From contig NW_005179258.1 in NCBI RefSeq assembly GCF_000350225.1, forward strand, positions 220,829-284,828: a stretch of 64,000 nt of DNA, given 5' to 3'. A program made the translations under genes and the position numbers. This DNA comes from Chondrus crispus. Taxonomy: Eukaryota; Rhodophyta; Florideophyceae; Gigartinales; Gigartinaceae. Under the pieces are notes generated by a model that was given only the letters and a program-made list of their open reading frames with translations, had not been told where the DNA came from and did no database searches. Shown here piece by piece: positions 11,201 to 21,318 of this stretch (position 1 is the stretch's first letter; each line of letters begins with the position of its first letter).

Positions 11201-12966
11201 CGAGCTCGCAGACCACGCTTGTACCGCGAGCTGTGATCATCAGGCCGTCCATGTCTTCGTAACGACACGGAACCAAGCCGAAGCCCGAACAAGGTCGCGC
11301 GTACAGACGCGCGACGAACCGCGAGGTGACGACGAAGCCCCCGCTCTCCAAGGATCCAATTCGTTTTGGGAGGAGAACGACGAGTTCGACGCCGCCGACA
11401 TCCAGTGCGCCGAAGACCCCGAGGCTGGCGCGCTCGACTCCCCAGTCGCCCCACCGCAGGACGACCTTCCGGCCTCTCTTACGATAGAGGAGATAGCCGA
11501 GGAGCAACGCGTGGATGACTTCTGCCAAACCGTTTTGGCACGACAGTCAGAGTCCCGAGACTCCGCGTTCTTCGAGGACCACCAAGCGGTGCTCAAACGG
11601 AGACACCCCTTTGATCCTGATATCGTTCAGGTGGTGGTACCTCGGACGCTCCGCGCTAGGCTCCTCCACCTGTGCCACAACCCGGCCATCGCGGGACACC
11701 CGGGCCAGAATCGTATGTACTTCGCCCTTCGACGCGAGTACTACTGGCCCCATCTCGCTGCAGATGTCGCTGCCACGGTGCGAGGGTGTCGGACTTGCGC
11801 GATGAACCGGGTCAAGTTGCGGAAACACCTCAACCGTTTGAAGTTGTTCCCCGCCAAGCGGCCACTCGAGAGCCTCGCGATCGACATCTTTGGTCCGCTC
11901 CCGAAGACGAAGGCAGGGAAATGTTTCCTCCTAGTTATCACAGACTGCTTCACTAAGTTAACACAAGTTTTCGCGCTTCGAACAGTGACCGCGTACACTG
12001 TCGCGACAGCATTCTGTGACGCGTGGGTCTTCAAATACGGCGTTCCGCGTTCGCTGTTGTCGGACAACGGTCCTCAATTTAACGCGAAATTCTTCCACAG
12101 CGTGTGTCGCGTACTGGGGATAACTAACTTATATACGTCCGCGTATCATTCCCAGACGAATGGACAGGTTGAACGTTACAACCGGACTATTGCGTCGATG
12201 CTTCGGAACTATGTCAACGAGCATCAGGATGATTGGGACGTGTAAGTGGGACCGCTTACGTATGCGTACAATTCCTACGTACACCGAACCACGCGTACGA
12301 CACCCTTTGAGCTCGTGCTCAGCAGACCCGCGCCGGAGTTCTCCCTTCGAAGAGCTGACGAGGACGCGCCCCCTCCGGACAGGGGAACTCAACGCGCAGA
12401 GTTTCTCAAGACTTTGGACGAGACGATCCAAAAAGCTTACGAAAGCTTGCATCATACGCAAGCCCGCTACAAAGGCGACTTCGATAAACGCGTACGAAGA
12501 ATTAACACGCGACTCAAACCGGGGGACTACGTGTACCTCAACCCCACCGATGGGGCGAAGACGTCGAACAAGCTCGCGTCACCTGCCGTTGGACCATACC
12601 GCGTACTGGCCAACGACAAACAAACCATCACAATCGACCGTGATGGGTGACGGAGCGCGTCTTGGCAGACCGCTGCGTGTACGCGCCCCTCCGACGGACG
12701 CGCCACGAGCAAGTGCAACAACCCCAGGTGACCTTGCCGACAAGGTCACCGAGGGCACGCAGTACGCGATCGAGCGTTTGCTCAAGCATCGCGTGGTAGA
12801 GGGCAGAACTACGTAGTTCCTCATCAAGTGGGCTGACTATGACGAGCCCACTTGGACTGCACGAACACATGTTCCCAAGGAGCTAATGTCGCGACACGCG
12901 CAGCGACTGAGAACGCGTACAGGAAGAGACCTCTCCTCCGAAGTGAACGCCGTCGTTCACTCTTGA
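8256..12966 (+). pseudogene. pol region of element B: PR-RT-RH-INT-chromodomain (broken)
   Basis: Domains in order: aspartic-protease-like segment (AVDTCSGYNLVRK, about 8810), RT with VPKKDGSLR and the catalytic box CLVYLDDVIVFS (about 10285), RNase H (MIDTDASAYQLGCTLLQ, about 10740), integrase with an HHCC zinc finger (about 11660-11810) and the core motifs LAIDIFGPLP and LLSDNGPQFN (11870-12080), and a C-terminal chromodomain (FLIKWADYDEPTW, about 12810-12850). The chromodomain places the element among chromoviruses, which target chromatin marks. Pol ends in VHS-stop at 12966. About half a dozen breaks are visible. Confidence 0.9.
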
Positions 12967-12976
12967 GGCGGGGGCC
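12943..12976 (+). repeat. 34-bp direct repeat at left edge of the B extra module
   Basis: It spans the last codons of pol and a purine-rich run (TTGAGGCGGGGGCC). The same 34 bases recur at 17410-17443 with three differences. The repeat contains the inverted pair GTGAACG/CGTTCAC. Confidence 0.85.
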
Positions 12977-14848
12977 CCCAACCGCTTCGTCACCGCGTAA
13001 TTAACACGTCGCGGTTAGGAACAGATGACGCGTACGAACGGACAAACGTACCCAACCGGGGCGGCCAACGAAAGCGCGAGAAGCCAAAACGTATTGACCG
13101 TCAAGCTCATCGAACACGACCGACGTCGTCAACAAAGCGCGAAAAGCGAAGACAGTACGGACTGTACCACGAAAATGGCAAGCCCTGGAACATCAAGTAC
13201 AGGAGGGGAGCATACGATCTCCCAAGATACGCGAGAGCGTCACGATAACACTCGCGGATCGAGTGCTCGAATCGGAATACAAGAGCGACGCCAATACGTA
13301 TGGACAGTCCAAGCTCACTGCGCGACACACAAATACAAATCGGCTCGAACCGCTGGTAACGAAGCGTGTCGCGTAGTTGCCAACGAGAAGTAGGAGGGCG
13401 ACGAAACCCTCCTAGCGAAGAAATGAAGCGAACGGTCGCGACGAGCTCCACTCGTAGGGAGACTCACGATCCCGCGACCGCGCACGACCGAAGAGGTACC
13501 GATGGGAAAAGGGGGGGCCTCCAAAAACTAAAAAGCCGCGCGCGCCGCCCGAACCCCAGGTCCATTCATTACCACGTACCCGAAATAATTTCGGGAACGG
13601 ACCATGGTCCGTTTATTCTCGCAAAAATAGGTGAAAAATGCGGTCCGAATGACACTGTATGCCAAGCCACCGCCGCCGAGGGCCAGGCAGCAAACCGCCG
13701 CCGCCTCCGGAAATAATTAAAAAAAGGGAGGGCGTACAGTAAGGTGAGGCGCACGTGTGCGCGTGCGCACGTGCGCATACGACCGACAGGACAAGTGTCG
13801 TCAGGGGCGACACGCAATTTCACAGCGGAGGTCAGCGTGCGGAACGCACCGCCCTTCAGTGGGGTAAGAACCACACTGCACGGAGGAGGGATAGGGGCGG
13901 GGTCCCCGACCTTTCCCCCATGCCTACATGCCGGTGCCGTCGCGTTCGGGCCGCCCGGGGCGGGCTACGACGCAGATTCAACGGCTCGCCGCACCACCGC
14001 CGACGCATCCACAGTCACGCGGCTCGTCCTACGTCAGGCGAGCCGAAGAAAACTACTGTGGCCGGCTACCAGCCACTCGAGGCACTGGCCTTTTCGCGCT
14101 CTGATACGCTAGTGCCCTCGAGCGCGCGACACGGGGCGAAATAAGGGGAAGGCCCCTCGAATCCCTCCCGACGGGGAAGGGATGACCTGCAGTCGTGACC
14201 GCGGAGAGCGCAGTACGAGAGGAAGAACTCAGGCGTCGATGCGACCCCCCCTTACCACCCCCTCGGATGGGGTGGACGAAAGGACACGACACGAGGAAGG
14301 AAGGGTCGCCGCGCTAGCGACACGAGCTGGACGACGGGGTAAGGATTCGCAACACGCGCCGGCCACCGCGATCCCCCGCGCGCGGGGGGTATCAAGGTCG
14401 GACGAGACCCGCAAAAAAAGGGGGACAGGGAAGATGTCCTCGAGGGACGACCAACCGCCGCTATCAAGACCAACGCAAAGCGGACGGAACCTCGAAGCTC
14501 GATATCCGCGGTCGACGCGGATACGAGGCTCCGCGTGTCCCTCCCGATGGGGAAGGGACAAACCCCGATCGCGACCACGGGTTCTGCGTGACGCGAGGGA
14601 GGGCCGACGGCCATGCTACGAGGAAGAGACGGCACCACGAGGGTGGCGCGAGACGGGCCGCTACAAGAACGCCGCGTCTCGCCGTGCCGAGATAGGAAGG
14701 TTCGAAGGACGCGGGGCCTCCCGTGCCGACGTCAATACGGAGAAGGAGTCCACGAAAGTTACGAAGAAAGGGGGTGTACTAATTTTACGCGAACGCGGGG
14801 ATCGAATAGTCAATTCCGAGGTCTACAGGACGTGCGGGGACGTCACGC
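12967..14848. other. Non-coding part of the B extra module
   Basis: Between the end of pol and the antisense gene I see no frame with protein-like composition. It is GC-rich, and a purine/pyrimidine-alternating run lies at about 13745-13780 (GCACGTGTGCGCGTGCGCACG). The E copy has an equivalent non-coding stretch between its pol and antisense frame. Confidence 0.5.
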
Positions 14849-17179
14849 TTATTGGCTCGGGCCATCAGGCGCCCCCGCCGGATCGGAGACGCGGGAGGGC
14901 TGAGGACAGTAGCTCGGGTGCTGGGGCACCTCTGTCCTTAGCTCCTCCAACGAGGGCATGGTGACCTCACTGTGCCGTGGCCAAGCGCGGGCCGACGCGC
15001 CGTGAGGGCCACCCTCCCCAGCGTGAACGGAATTGTATGCTTGTCCGGCGTAAGGGTCCGGCATTATGGGACGCGACGCGGATGCGCCAGAGTGGTGGGC
15101 AAGCGCGACTCCTCGCTGTGCGGCGGCACGGAGTTCGTCTCGCTCGCGGCGGTATCGGTCACGATCCGCCATCGCCCGGTCGAAGGCCTCGGACTGTCAA
15201 AGGGACGATTTACGGAAATCGTCCAAGGCCTCCCGAACGCGGTGAAGGTCCGCGGCATGGGCTTCACGCTCTGCATCGATACGATTCGCTTCGGCGCTGC
15301 GCGTAAGGTACCAGCTTGCGAGGGTGCTTAGCAGCCCACCGACCTTCCAAACGCGATGGGACGCCGTATCGAGGGCGCGAGTCAATTCGGGAATCGCTGA
15401 GATATCCCCCGGCGACAATATGAGCTGCGGCGTCGCGGAAGAGGGCAAAGGTCCTTGCCGTGCCAAGTTCAAAGGAGGTACGGGCGGAACCTCCGACGCG
15501 AATTGACGAAATACCCCGGACGTATTGGGTAACTGTAAGTGGGTCAAGCGCGACGGCACGAAAGCCGAGGTGTCGGGGTCCACCTCTCGGTACCGCTTCC
15601 GCTGAGCCTCGCGACGGGCGGAGCCCACACCGGCCACTCTCCCCGCGACGGTCGGCAAGGACTGGGGAGAGGCCGGCCCCGCTACGAAGGAGTCGGACCG
15701 CGCGTCGTACAGTAGAAAGGAACTTTGCTCGCCCGTGGTGTAATCGGTCCACGTGCGCCGCGTACGCTCCGGCACCTGGCACGCGCGATGCATGAGTGAA
15801 AGTACGGACGCGAAGCTCCACGTCGCGTGTTTGGAGTGCGTCTCTAAAGGATGTAGGGGCACGTCGGGGAGGTTGACGGCGACCCTCCCAAGAAACGCGA
15901 GCACCCCGATGGGTTGGACAAACACGCCACGATTGACATGGACCTCGGTCATAAACGCGCTCCCTAGGGCCCATGCCCACTCACACTCGACGTTGTGCAT
16001 TAATTCAGCGTAGGCCGGGTTCCGTGGGTCGGAGCACGCAAACCCAAAATGCTTTAAGGCATAGGGAAGGTGCGGGTGGACCCCGAAGGATAGAAGGGAC
16101 CTCCGCAGCGTCTCCGGCAGATCGGGGAAATCCCTTGCAGTGATGTCGTGCTCAAAGGACGCCGATCTAAAAACGCGACCGTCCTCTTCCTCGCGATGGC
16201 GGTATGTCGCCCAATCGTGGGGCGACACCGCAATGGCGTGGAGCCGTATAAGTGAGCTAGCGGACTTTTGCAAGGCCACGCGGGTCTTTGATTCCGCGTA
16301 CGGTCGAGGGCTAACGAATAGCTCCTTCACTTCCGAGAACACGAAACGCCGCGGGCCGTCAGGGAGGCGACCAAACAAGTGTTCAGCCATACGGTCTACA
16401 TACGAAACTTCACCGAGGCTGTACGCGAAGGACCTGTCCCCGGGGATCGCGTCGGGGAGTTGATACGGGACTCCCCCGCCTTCACTCGTCAACCTCTCGA
16501 GGACGAGGCCGGCCTCGTCCACACGACCTACCTCGTAGATGCGTCGGACACGCATGAGGTCGGGACGCAAGGAGTCGCGGGACAGTAGTTCGGCAAGCGT
16601 GATCCCCGATCGGGCGTGTCGACGCCACGGGAACCGCAGTTGCTCAACCGGTAACGACATGGAGCGCTCCAGAGGAGCACCAAACCACTGCGTGGTGTCG
16701 TCGGCCAACTCCGCGCTGGCGTCGAGCATGCTCCGACACTTCTGGGGCAGGGCGCCGGGCTGTCGGCAGCTCCCCCACGCCCCATAAGACCCACTGCACG
16801 GCTTGTAAGCCGCGTTAGCGCGCTCTGCATCGGGTGACCCCACGGAAGCGGACCCGTCGGGGACCGCTCGGGCGTCTTCTCCTCCCTTCTGTACCGCGCC
16901 CATCGAAGAGGCCGGACGGAATTCGACCGATGACGCGGACCCGGAAGGTCCGCGCGACTTTTGGAAAGGCGGCAACGCGGGCGCCGCGGAAGGAAAGAAC
17001 CCCTCTACGCGAAGGGGAAGCGTAACAAAGACCCCGGTAGAGACCGGAACGGGTACTGTACACGGGGGCCCGGACGCCCCAGGGAGCGGCGGAAGTGCGA
17101 GGGGTGCCACGGGGGAACCCCCACATGAAGGGGACAGCGGGGAGTCGACAGCGGGATGACCCGCGGGAGGAGGAGACAT
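14849..17179 (-). pseudogene. Antisense ORF of element B, unknown function (broken)
   Basis: A long frame on the strand opposite to gag-pol, lying between pol and the 3' LTR. The start is placed at the methionine at 17179 (MSPPPAGHPAVDS); the codons upstream run into the LTR edge. The N-terminal third is rich in Pro, Ser and Ala. The middle (about 15900-16560) has ordered composition, with VSYVDRMAEHLFGRLPDGPR and later WATYRHREEEDGRVF. The C-terminal part is a charged helix (about 14990-15270) likely to form a coiled coil. The E element has a clear homologue in the same place and orientation. I recognise no known domain, including integrase, RNase H or envelope. About one break. Confidence 0.7.
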
Positions 17180-17409
17180 GAGGAACACGTGGAAGCCCGC
17201 GTACGGGCGAGGAAGGTGAACGACGTCCGCACCGATGTGCGGGAAGAAGCCGATGTTGGCGAAGGAAAGGGGTGCGCGGATGAGGACCGAGACGCAGACA
17301 GGGGAGAGGCGATCCGGGATCAACGCGGGGGAATACGCCGTATAGCGGGGGAACAGGACCAAGGCTCGGGAAGAGACCGGGTCGGAAATGGTTCTCTCAC
17401 TCCTCAAGG

Positions 17410-17443
17410 GTGAACGCGGACGTTCACTCTTGAGGAGGGGGCC
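17410..17443 (+). repeat. 34-bp direct repeat and polypurine tract before the B 3' LTR
   Basis: It repeats 12943-12976 with three differences and ends in GAGGAGGGGGCC, the polypurine tract next to the LTR start at 17445. Its codons would spell the VNADVHS pol ending found in E, closer to D and E than the copy at the actual pol end of B. Confidence 0.85.
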
Positions 17444-17444
17444 G

Positions 17445-17780
17445 TGTGGCATAACGGCAGTTCGCCATTAGATTTAGATCGGATCAATACGAACCACACA
17501 CGCGCACACATGTACCCCCACGTGTACGGAGGACGCGGGACCACACGCGTACGCGTGTAGGAGGCGCGTACCACCGCGCGCACAGTACGCGTCCTACACG
17601 TGTGCTGTCAGCCCCGACGGCTGACAGCATTACAGCGCGGGACGACCCGCGCTACAGTAAGTTACTACAGCATACCGGTACTGTAGTATTATTATAGACG
17701 CATTGTATACATTAAATACGAGCGCGACTGGCGGCGGGGTAGGGGGACAAGCACGGACTTGTCCACGACCTACCGCCTAG
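17445..17780 (+). repeat. 3' LTR of element B, first half
   Basis: It matches 4935-5270 with about nine differences and stops abruptly where the LTR of C begins with TGTGGTACAAC. The second half of the LTR is not found elsewhere in the window. Confidence 0.9.
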
Positions 17781-18388
17781 TGTGGTACAACTCTCCTCAA
17801 ACCCTAGCGGGCGAGAGGCTCGGAGGATGAGCCGAGGGAGCTCGCGACGCGAGACGCGCGGCGCGCAGTTACCGAACGGTCGGACTTGCGAAAAGGGAGT
17901 GGCACACTGGCCGGTTACGCGCAGTCGTCCCGAGGTGCTAGATCGGAGACGACCGGTAACGGGTTAGAAGCCAACGCGCGAGAGAATACCGAAACGGTAG
18001 TACGTAGGCGCGAAAGGGAGGGGGGCAAGTCTGCCCCCCGTGTTTACTGCGAGGACGGTGTCCGGGTCTTAACCCCTCAGAGGGACGCCTGGGACACCTG
18101 TCCAATACAGTACCTGTCACTTACTGTGGACCAGGTACTGTACGCGATTGAAAATCTAGCGCCGTCATTACACTACCGCACGGGTCCTGACACTACGCGC
18201 TTGCATTACACTGCGCGCGCATTATCCCCACACGGTTCCTTACACTACACGTGTACCCAAGCGTACACCTGTCACTTGCTGCGCCCGTTCGGTAATCATG
18301 CGTATTACACGTGGGCCACGGTGCCCCGTGCCCGCTGCGCGCGGCCGCTCCTACTGTACACCGACCGCGGATCGGTCGTTGTACCACA
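17781..18388 (-). repeat. 3' LTR of element C
   Basis: It is bounded by a perfect 11-bp terminal inverted repeat (TGTGGTACAAC ... GTTGTACCACA), 608 bp long. On the minus strand it is preceded by the polypurine tract AAGGAAGGGGGTC. The interior has many GTGTAGTGTAA-like and ACGTGT strings. The partner 5' LTR is not present. Confidence 0.8.
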
Positions 18389-18479
18389 GACCCCCTTCCT
18401 TATCTGTCGCCACATCCTCGTGGCGACCACATCTCCTTCCCAGCGGTCCCCTCGATCTCTTCCACAACCTGTGCGTGCG

Positions 18480-20960
18480 ATGACCGGACGGAAGCCTCTT
18501 CGCGCGGACGAGCACGCCTCGTGGCTCTTCACCGACCTGACGGTATATAAGTCGGGTATATCGTCCGATTCGGATAGCGCGGCTTCTGTCTCCTCCCACG
18601 CGAACCCCCCAGAACCACCAACTCCAACACAGCACTCCCCCACACTTCACCAACACTCCTCCATTCCTTCCCCAGACGACGACATTCCTTTATCCCAACT
18701 CTTCCCACGACCGACCATGGACCACAGCAACACCCCCGTGGACGCGCTTCCGATCGGCGCGCCGTCGAGCCCCATAAGGGCTCCGGCGTTACCCGGGTCG
18801 ACTCCCGCGTTTCAGCCGCAGCGCGCTCGCCGCGGCGGAACAGAGTCGACCACCAATTTGGCCGAGCCCGCGACGCGCTCGCGAGCTGATGCGTCCGATC
18901 CGGTCGCTGCGCCACCGATAGAAGAACGACCGACCTGGCCCTCGCCGCTGCCCTCCGAGGGCGTGGCTCCAAGGACGGTTGAGGCGGGTCCGGCGTACCC
19001 CGCGGTACTACCCCCGCCTCCCATGTCGCCGCTGCCTGCCGCGGGCACGGCGTCGCCAAGAGCCGATTTCGGTACTGTGCGCGAGACGCTGACACCGCCG
19101 GCTGTCCTGCTCTCGCCGCGGGCCGAGCGGGGGTCGGCGCTATCGCTCGGGCGGGCCTTCACGACCCCCAGCGCGCCGAATTGGCTGAGAAGTGGCGTCA
19201 AGTCCGTCCGGTCGCTGCTGCCCGGGTCCTCGATGGACCACCGGCGGCGGCGAGCCCGGCGACGCGCTTCCGGTCGCAAGCCCCCGATGACGGTCGACGA
19301 ATACGTGCGGCGCCGCCTCTTGGACTCGGCGCGATTCCAGGCAGTCCCTGCGAATAATGCCATCGTGACTCCGTCCGAGCGGGGTAGCGTGGCGCAGCAG
19401 AATCGGGCGGGCGCTTGGCAGGCCCGATGGCGACACGTGCCGTGCCGTACACCCGCCGCGGGTGGCAGCGACTTGCTCTACGTCCGGTGCGGTGGCGAGG
19501 AGCGGTACCACGTCACGCTCCTCAACCTATTCGGTCGGTACAGGCGCTACGATGGCGTCGTGCCGGACATCCGCTTGGTGGCCTTCCCGCGCCCTTTCGA
19601 CAACTGGTACAGCATCGCGGACCGCGGCCGGTGGGGCGAGGACGCTGCGCGGGAGAGTCGGCTGCGCTGGCGCCGTGCAGATGACTTCTTCCACATGTGG
19701 CACAACACCGAGTTCTTCTCGGTGCCCAGCGCAGCGCGGCGAGGCCTGTATCCTTCGCTCCCTCCGGACTGGCCGGACCTCGAGGCACCGGAGCACCTTT
19801 GCGTGCCGACGCCGAGTGCGATGGCCTACGTCGCGGCGCATTGGTTGCCCCGCGGTCGAGCGGAGTCAGCCGAAACGGAACGTACGCGCACGCTTGTGCG
19901 CGCGATCGTCTTGTCCGAATGGGCGGTGCTCGCGTTGTTGTGCTTCCTTCGGGCTGCCCGCGAGGGGTTGCCGTTCTTCACGAGGTGCCCCGACCCCCGG
20001 TTGGCTGCGAGGCGAGACGAGCCGCTCGGTGAGCGCGGCGTGCTCTTCCGCCTCTCGGTGGGGCTGATTGCCCTCATCCGTTCGGTCGGCGTCAAGGAAA
20101 TCCTCGACGGTACCGCGTACGACGCGGCGCGCGCGGAACAGCTACTGACCTTTACGGCAAGTCTGGACTGGACCGGCCGGCCGGGCTTCGTATGGTTCAG
20201 CTGGGCCCGCGGCTGTGCGTTAGACGTGCCGCCTTGGGTCAGCGACGAAGCGGGCGCGGTCGGCGACGACGCGGCATACGGAACCGTTGAAGCGGAAGGC
20301 GTTTACGAGGCACCGGCCGATGACGGTGGTGGGTCCTCGCTCGCGATCGCTGCTGATACGGTGGCGCCTGTCGCTACGCCCGCGCTACCCGCTCCCGGAG
20401 GGTCCACTCGTGTGGGCTCCATCCAGAGCGACTCGCCAAAGGGGGTCGCTCAGGAGCGGCGCGACTTAAGGCGTCCGGTCGGTGAGGCGGGATTTTCGGA
20501 CCCACCCCCGGTCACTCAGCATATAAGCGCGGTGACCGGGGCCGAAACCGTATCGCGACCAGCAACGATGCCGAAACCTCCCACAAGTCAACCGCTCGGT
20601 CGAGTTCCCCCGGAGCGCCTCCGGGAGGAGGCCGCGCTCGCGGCACTGCAGTACGCTTGCTCCTTTGAGGGGGCGGACGCCCCCTCCTCGGTCGAGGCGG
20701 CGCTACTGCAGGCGCGCGATTGGATGCTCCGGGTTCGGCAGCTCGAGAAGACCGTCGCGGTGTTACAGGAATCCTCTGCCGCGGCGACGCGCGAGCGTGC
20801 CGAGCATCACGCAAAGTTGCGCTCCGTACAGGACGTCCTTGCGGTGGTGAGCCAACGCCTGGCGGCGCCCCCGATGTCTTCGTCGACAGTCGGGGCCTCG
20901 CGCCCCGCGCCCGACGACGTCGAACCGGCGCCCTCGGCGAAACGCTCGCGCCACTTCTAG
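18480..20960 (+). CDS. Antisense ORF of element C, open for 826 codons, unknown function
   Basis: This frame reads against gag-pol and lies between the pol end (21319) and the 3' LTR (edge at 18388). I chose the methionine at 18480 (MTGRKPLRADEHASW) because upstream in-frame codons lie in the LTR. Residues about 20-300 are Pro/Ser/Thr/Ala-rich and probably disordered. Residues about 260-600 look folded, with MTVDEYVRRRLLDSARF, FGRYRRYDGVVPDIRL and RRADDFFHMWHNTEFF. The last 110 residues form a Leu/Glu/Arg-rich coiled coil (WMLRVRQLEKTVAVLQ). It ends in a basic KRSRHF, possibly a nuclear signal. No family is recognised. The short distance from LTR to ATG suggests transcription from an antisense promoter in the 3' LTR. 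Confidence 0.7.
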   Translation: MTGRKPLRADEHASWLFTDLTVYKSGISSDSDSAASVSSHANPPEPPTPTQHSPTLHQHSSIPSPDDDIPLSQLFPRPTMDHSNTPVDALPIGAPSSPIRAPALPGSTPAFQPQRARRGGTESTTNLAEPATRSRADASDPVAAPPIEERPTWPSPLPSEGVAPRTVEAGPAYPAVLPPPPMSPLPAAGTASPRADFGTVRETLTPPAVLLSPRAERGSALSLGRAFTTPSAPNWLRSGVKSVRSLLPGSSMDHRRRRARRRASGRKPPMTVDEYVRRRLLDSARFQAVPANNAIVTPSERGSVAQQNRAGAWQARWRHVPCRTPAAGGSDLLYVRCGGEERYHVTLLNLFGRYRRYDGVVPDIRLVAFPRPFDNWYSIADRGRWGEDAARESRLRWRRADDFFHMWHNTEFFSVPSAARRGLYPSLPPDWPDLEAPEHLCVPTPSAMAYVAAHWLPRGRAESAETERTRTLVRAIVLSEWAVLALLCFLRAAREGLPFFTRCPDPRLAARRDEPLGERGVLFRLSVGLIALIRSVGVKEILDGTAYDAARAEQLLTFTASLDWTGRPGFVWFSWARGCALDVPPWVSDEAGAVGDDAAYGTVEAEGVYEAPADDGGGSSLAIAADTVAPVATPALPAPGGSTRVGSIQSDSPKGVAQERRDLRRPVGEAGFSDPPPVTQHISAVTGAETVSRPATMPKPPTSQPLGRVPPERLREEAALAALQYACSFEGADAPSSVEAALLQARDWMLRVRQLEKTVAVLQESSAAATRERAEHHAKLRSVQDVLAVVSQRLAAPPMSSSTVGASRPAPDDVEPAPSAKRSRHF

Positions 20961-21318
20961 ACAGCGGCTTGCCGAGCGTCTCCTCCCTTAAGTAGTACAG
21001 TAGGGGCATTGCCCGGATTAAACGAAACCGATTATCGGTGCTCTTCTTCCTCGCCAACTTGCGCAATTAAATCGTACTTCGGGCTACGCTTCCCCCCTTC
21101 CTAAGGTAAATAAAAATCCTAGCCCAGTTCCGCGAAAGGTATTGCACGCGCGCGGGCGAGACGGAGCCGATGGCACCGACACTGGAAAACCGCAAATCGG
21201 ACGGCTTTGGGCCGGAAACCATCGATGGACGTCGCCCCCTTGTCGGTTTGATCCTGTAGCGGTGCGCGTGCGAACACGAGCGCCCGAGCGGTTCGGTGTG
21301 AAGCCGCGAAGCGTCGCG

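Larger units (their letters stand above)
4935..17780 (+). mobile_element. Ty3/gypsy chromovirus-like element B, broken
   Basis: The 5' LTR is 4935-5597. The 3' LTR begins at 17445 and is cut at 17780 by the LTR of element C. The order is LTR, primer-binding site, gag, pol with chromodomain, then a 4.5-kb extra module with an antisense frame, then LTR. At nearly 13 kb it is large for the family. Over the 336 comparable LTR positions I count about nine differences (near 2.7%), so the insertion is fairly young, yet gag and pol carry several breaks. D and E in this window are relatives. Confidence 0.9.

Noticed and set aside
13745-13780. Alternating purine-pyrimidine tract as a Z-DNA regulatory element
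   Set aside because: The tract is real, but ACGTGT-type strings are common in these LTRs and modules, so no special role can be argued.
4935-17780. B as a simple clean insertion into A
   Set aside because: The 5' junction fits, but A does not resume after B; C follows instead. Only the left junction can be claimed.
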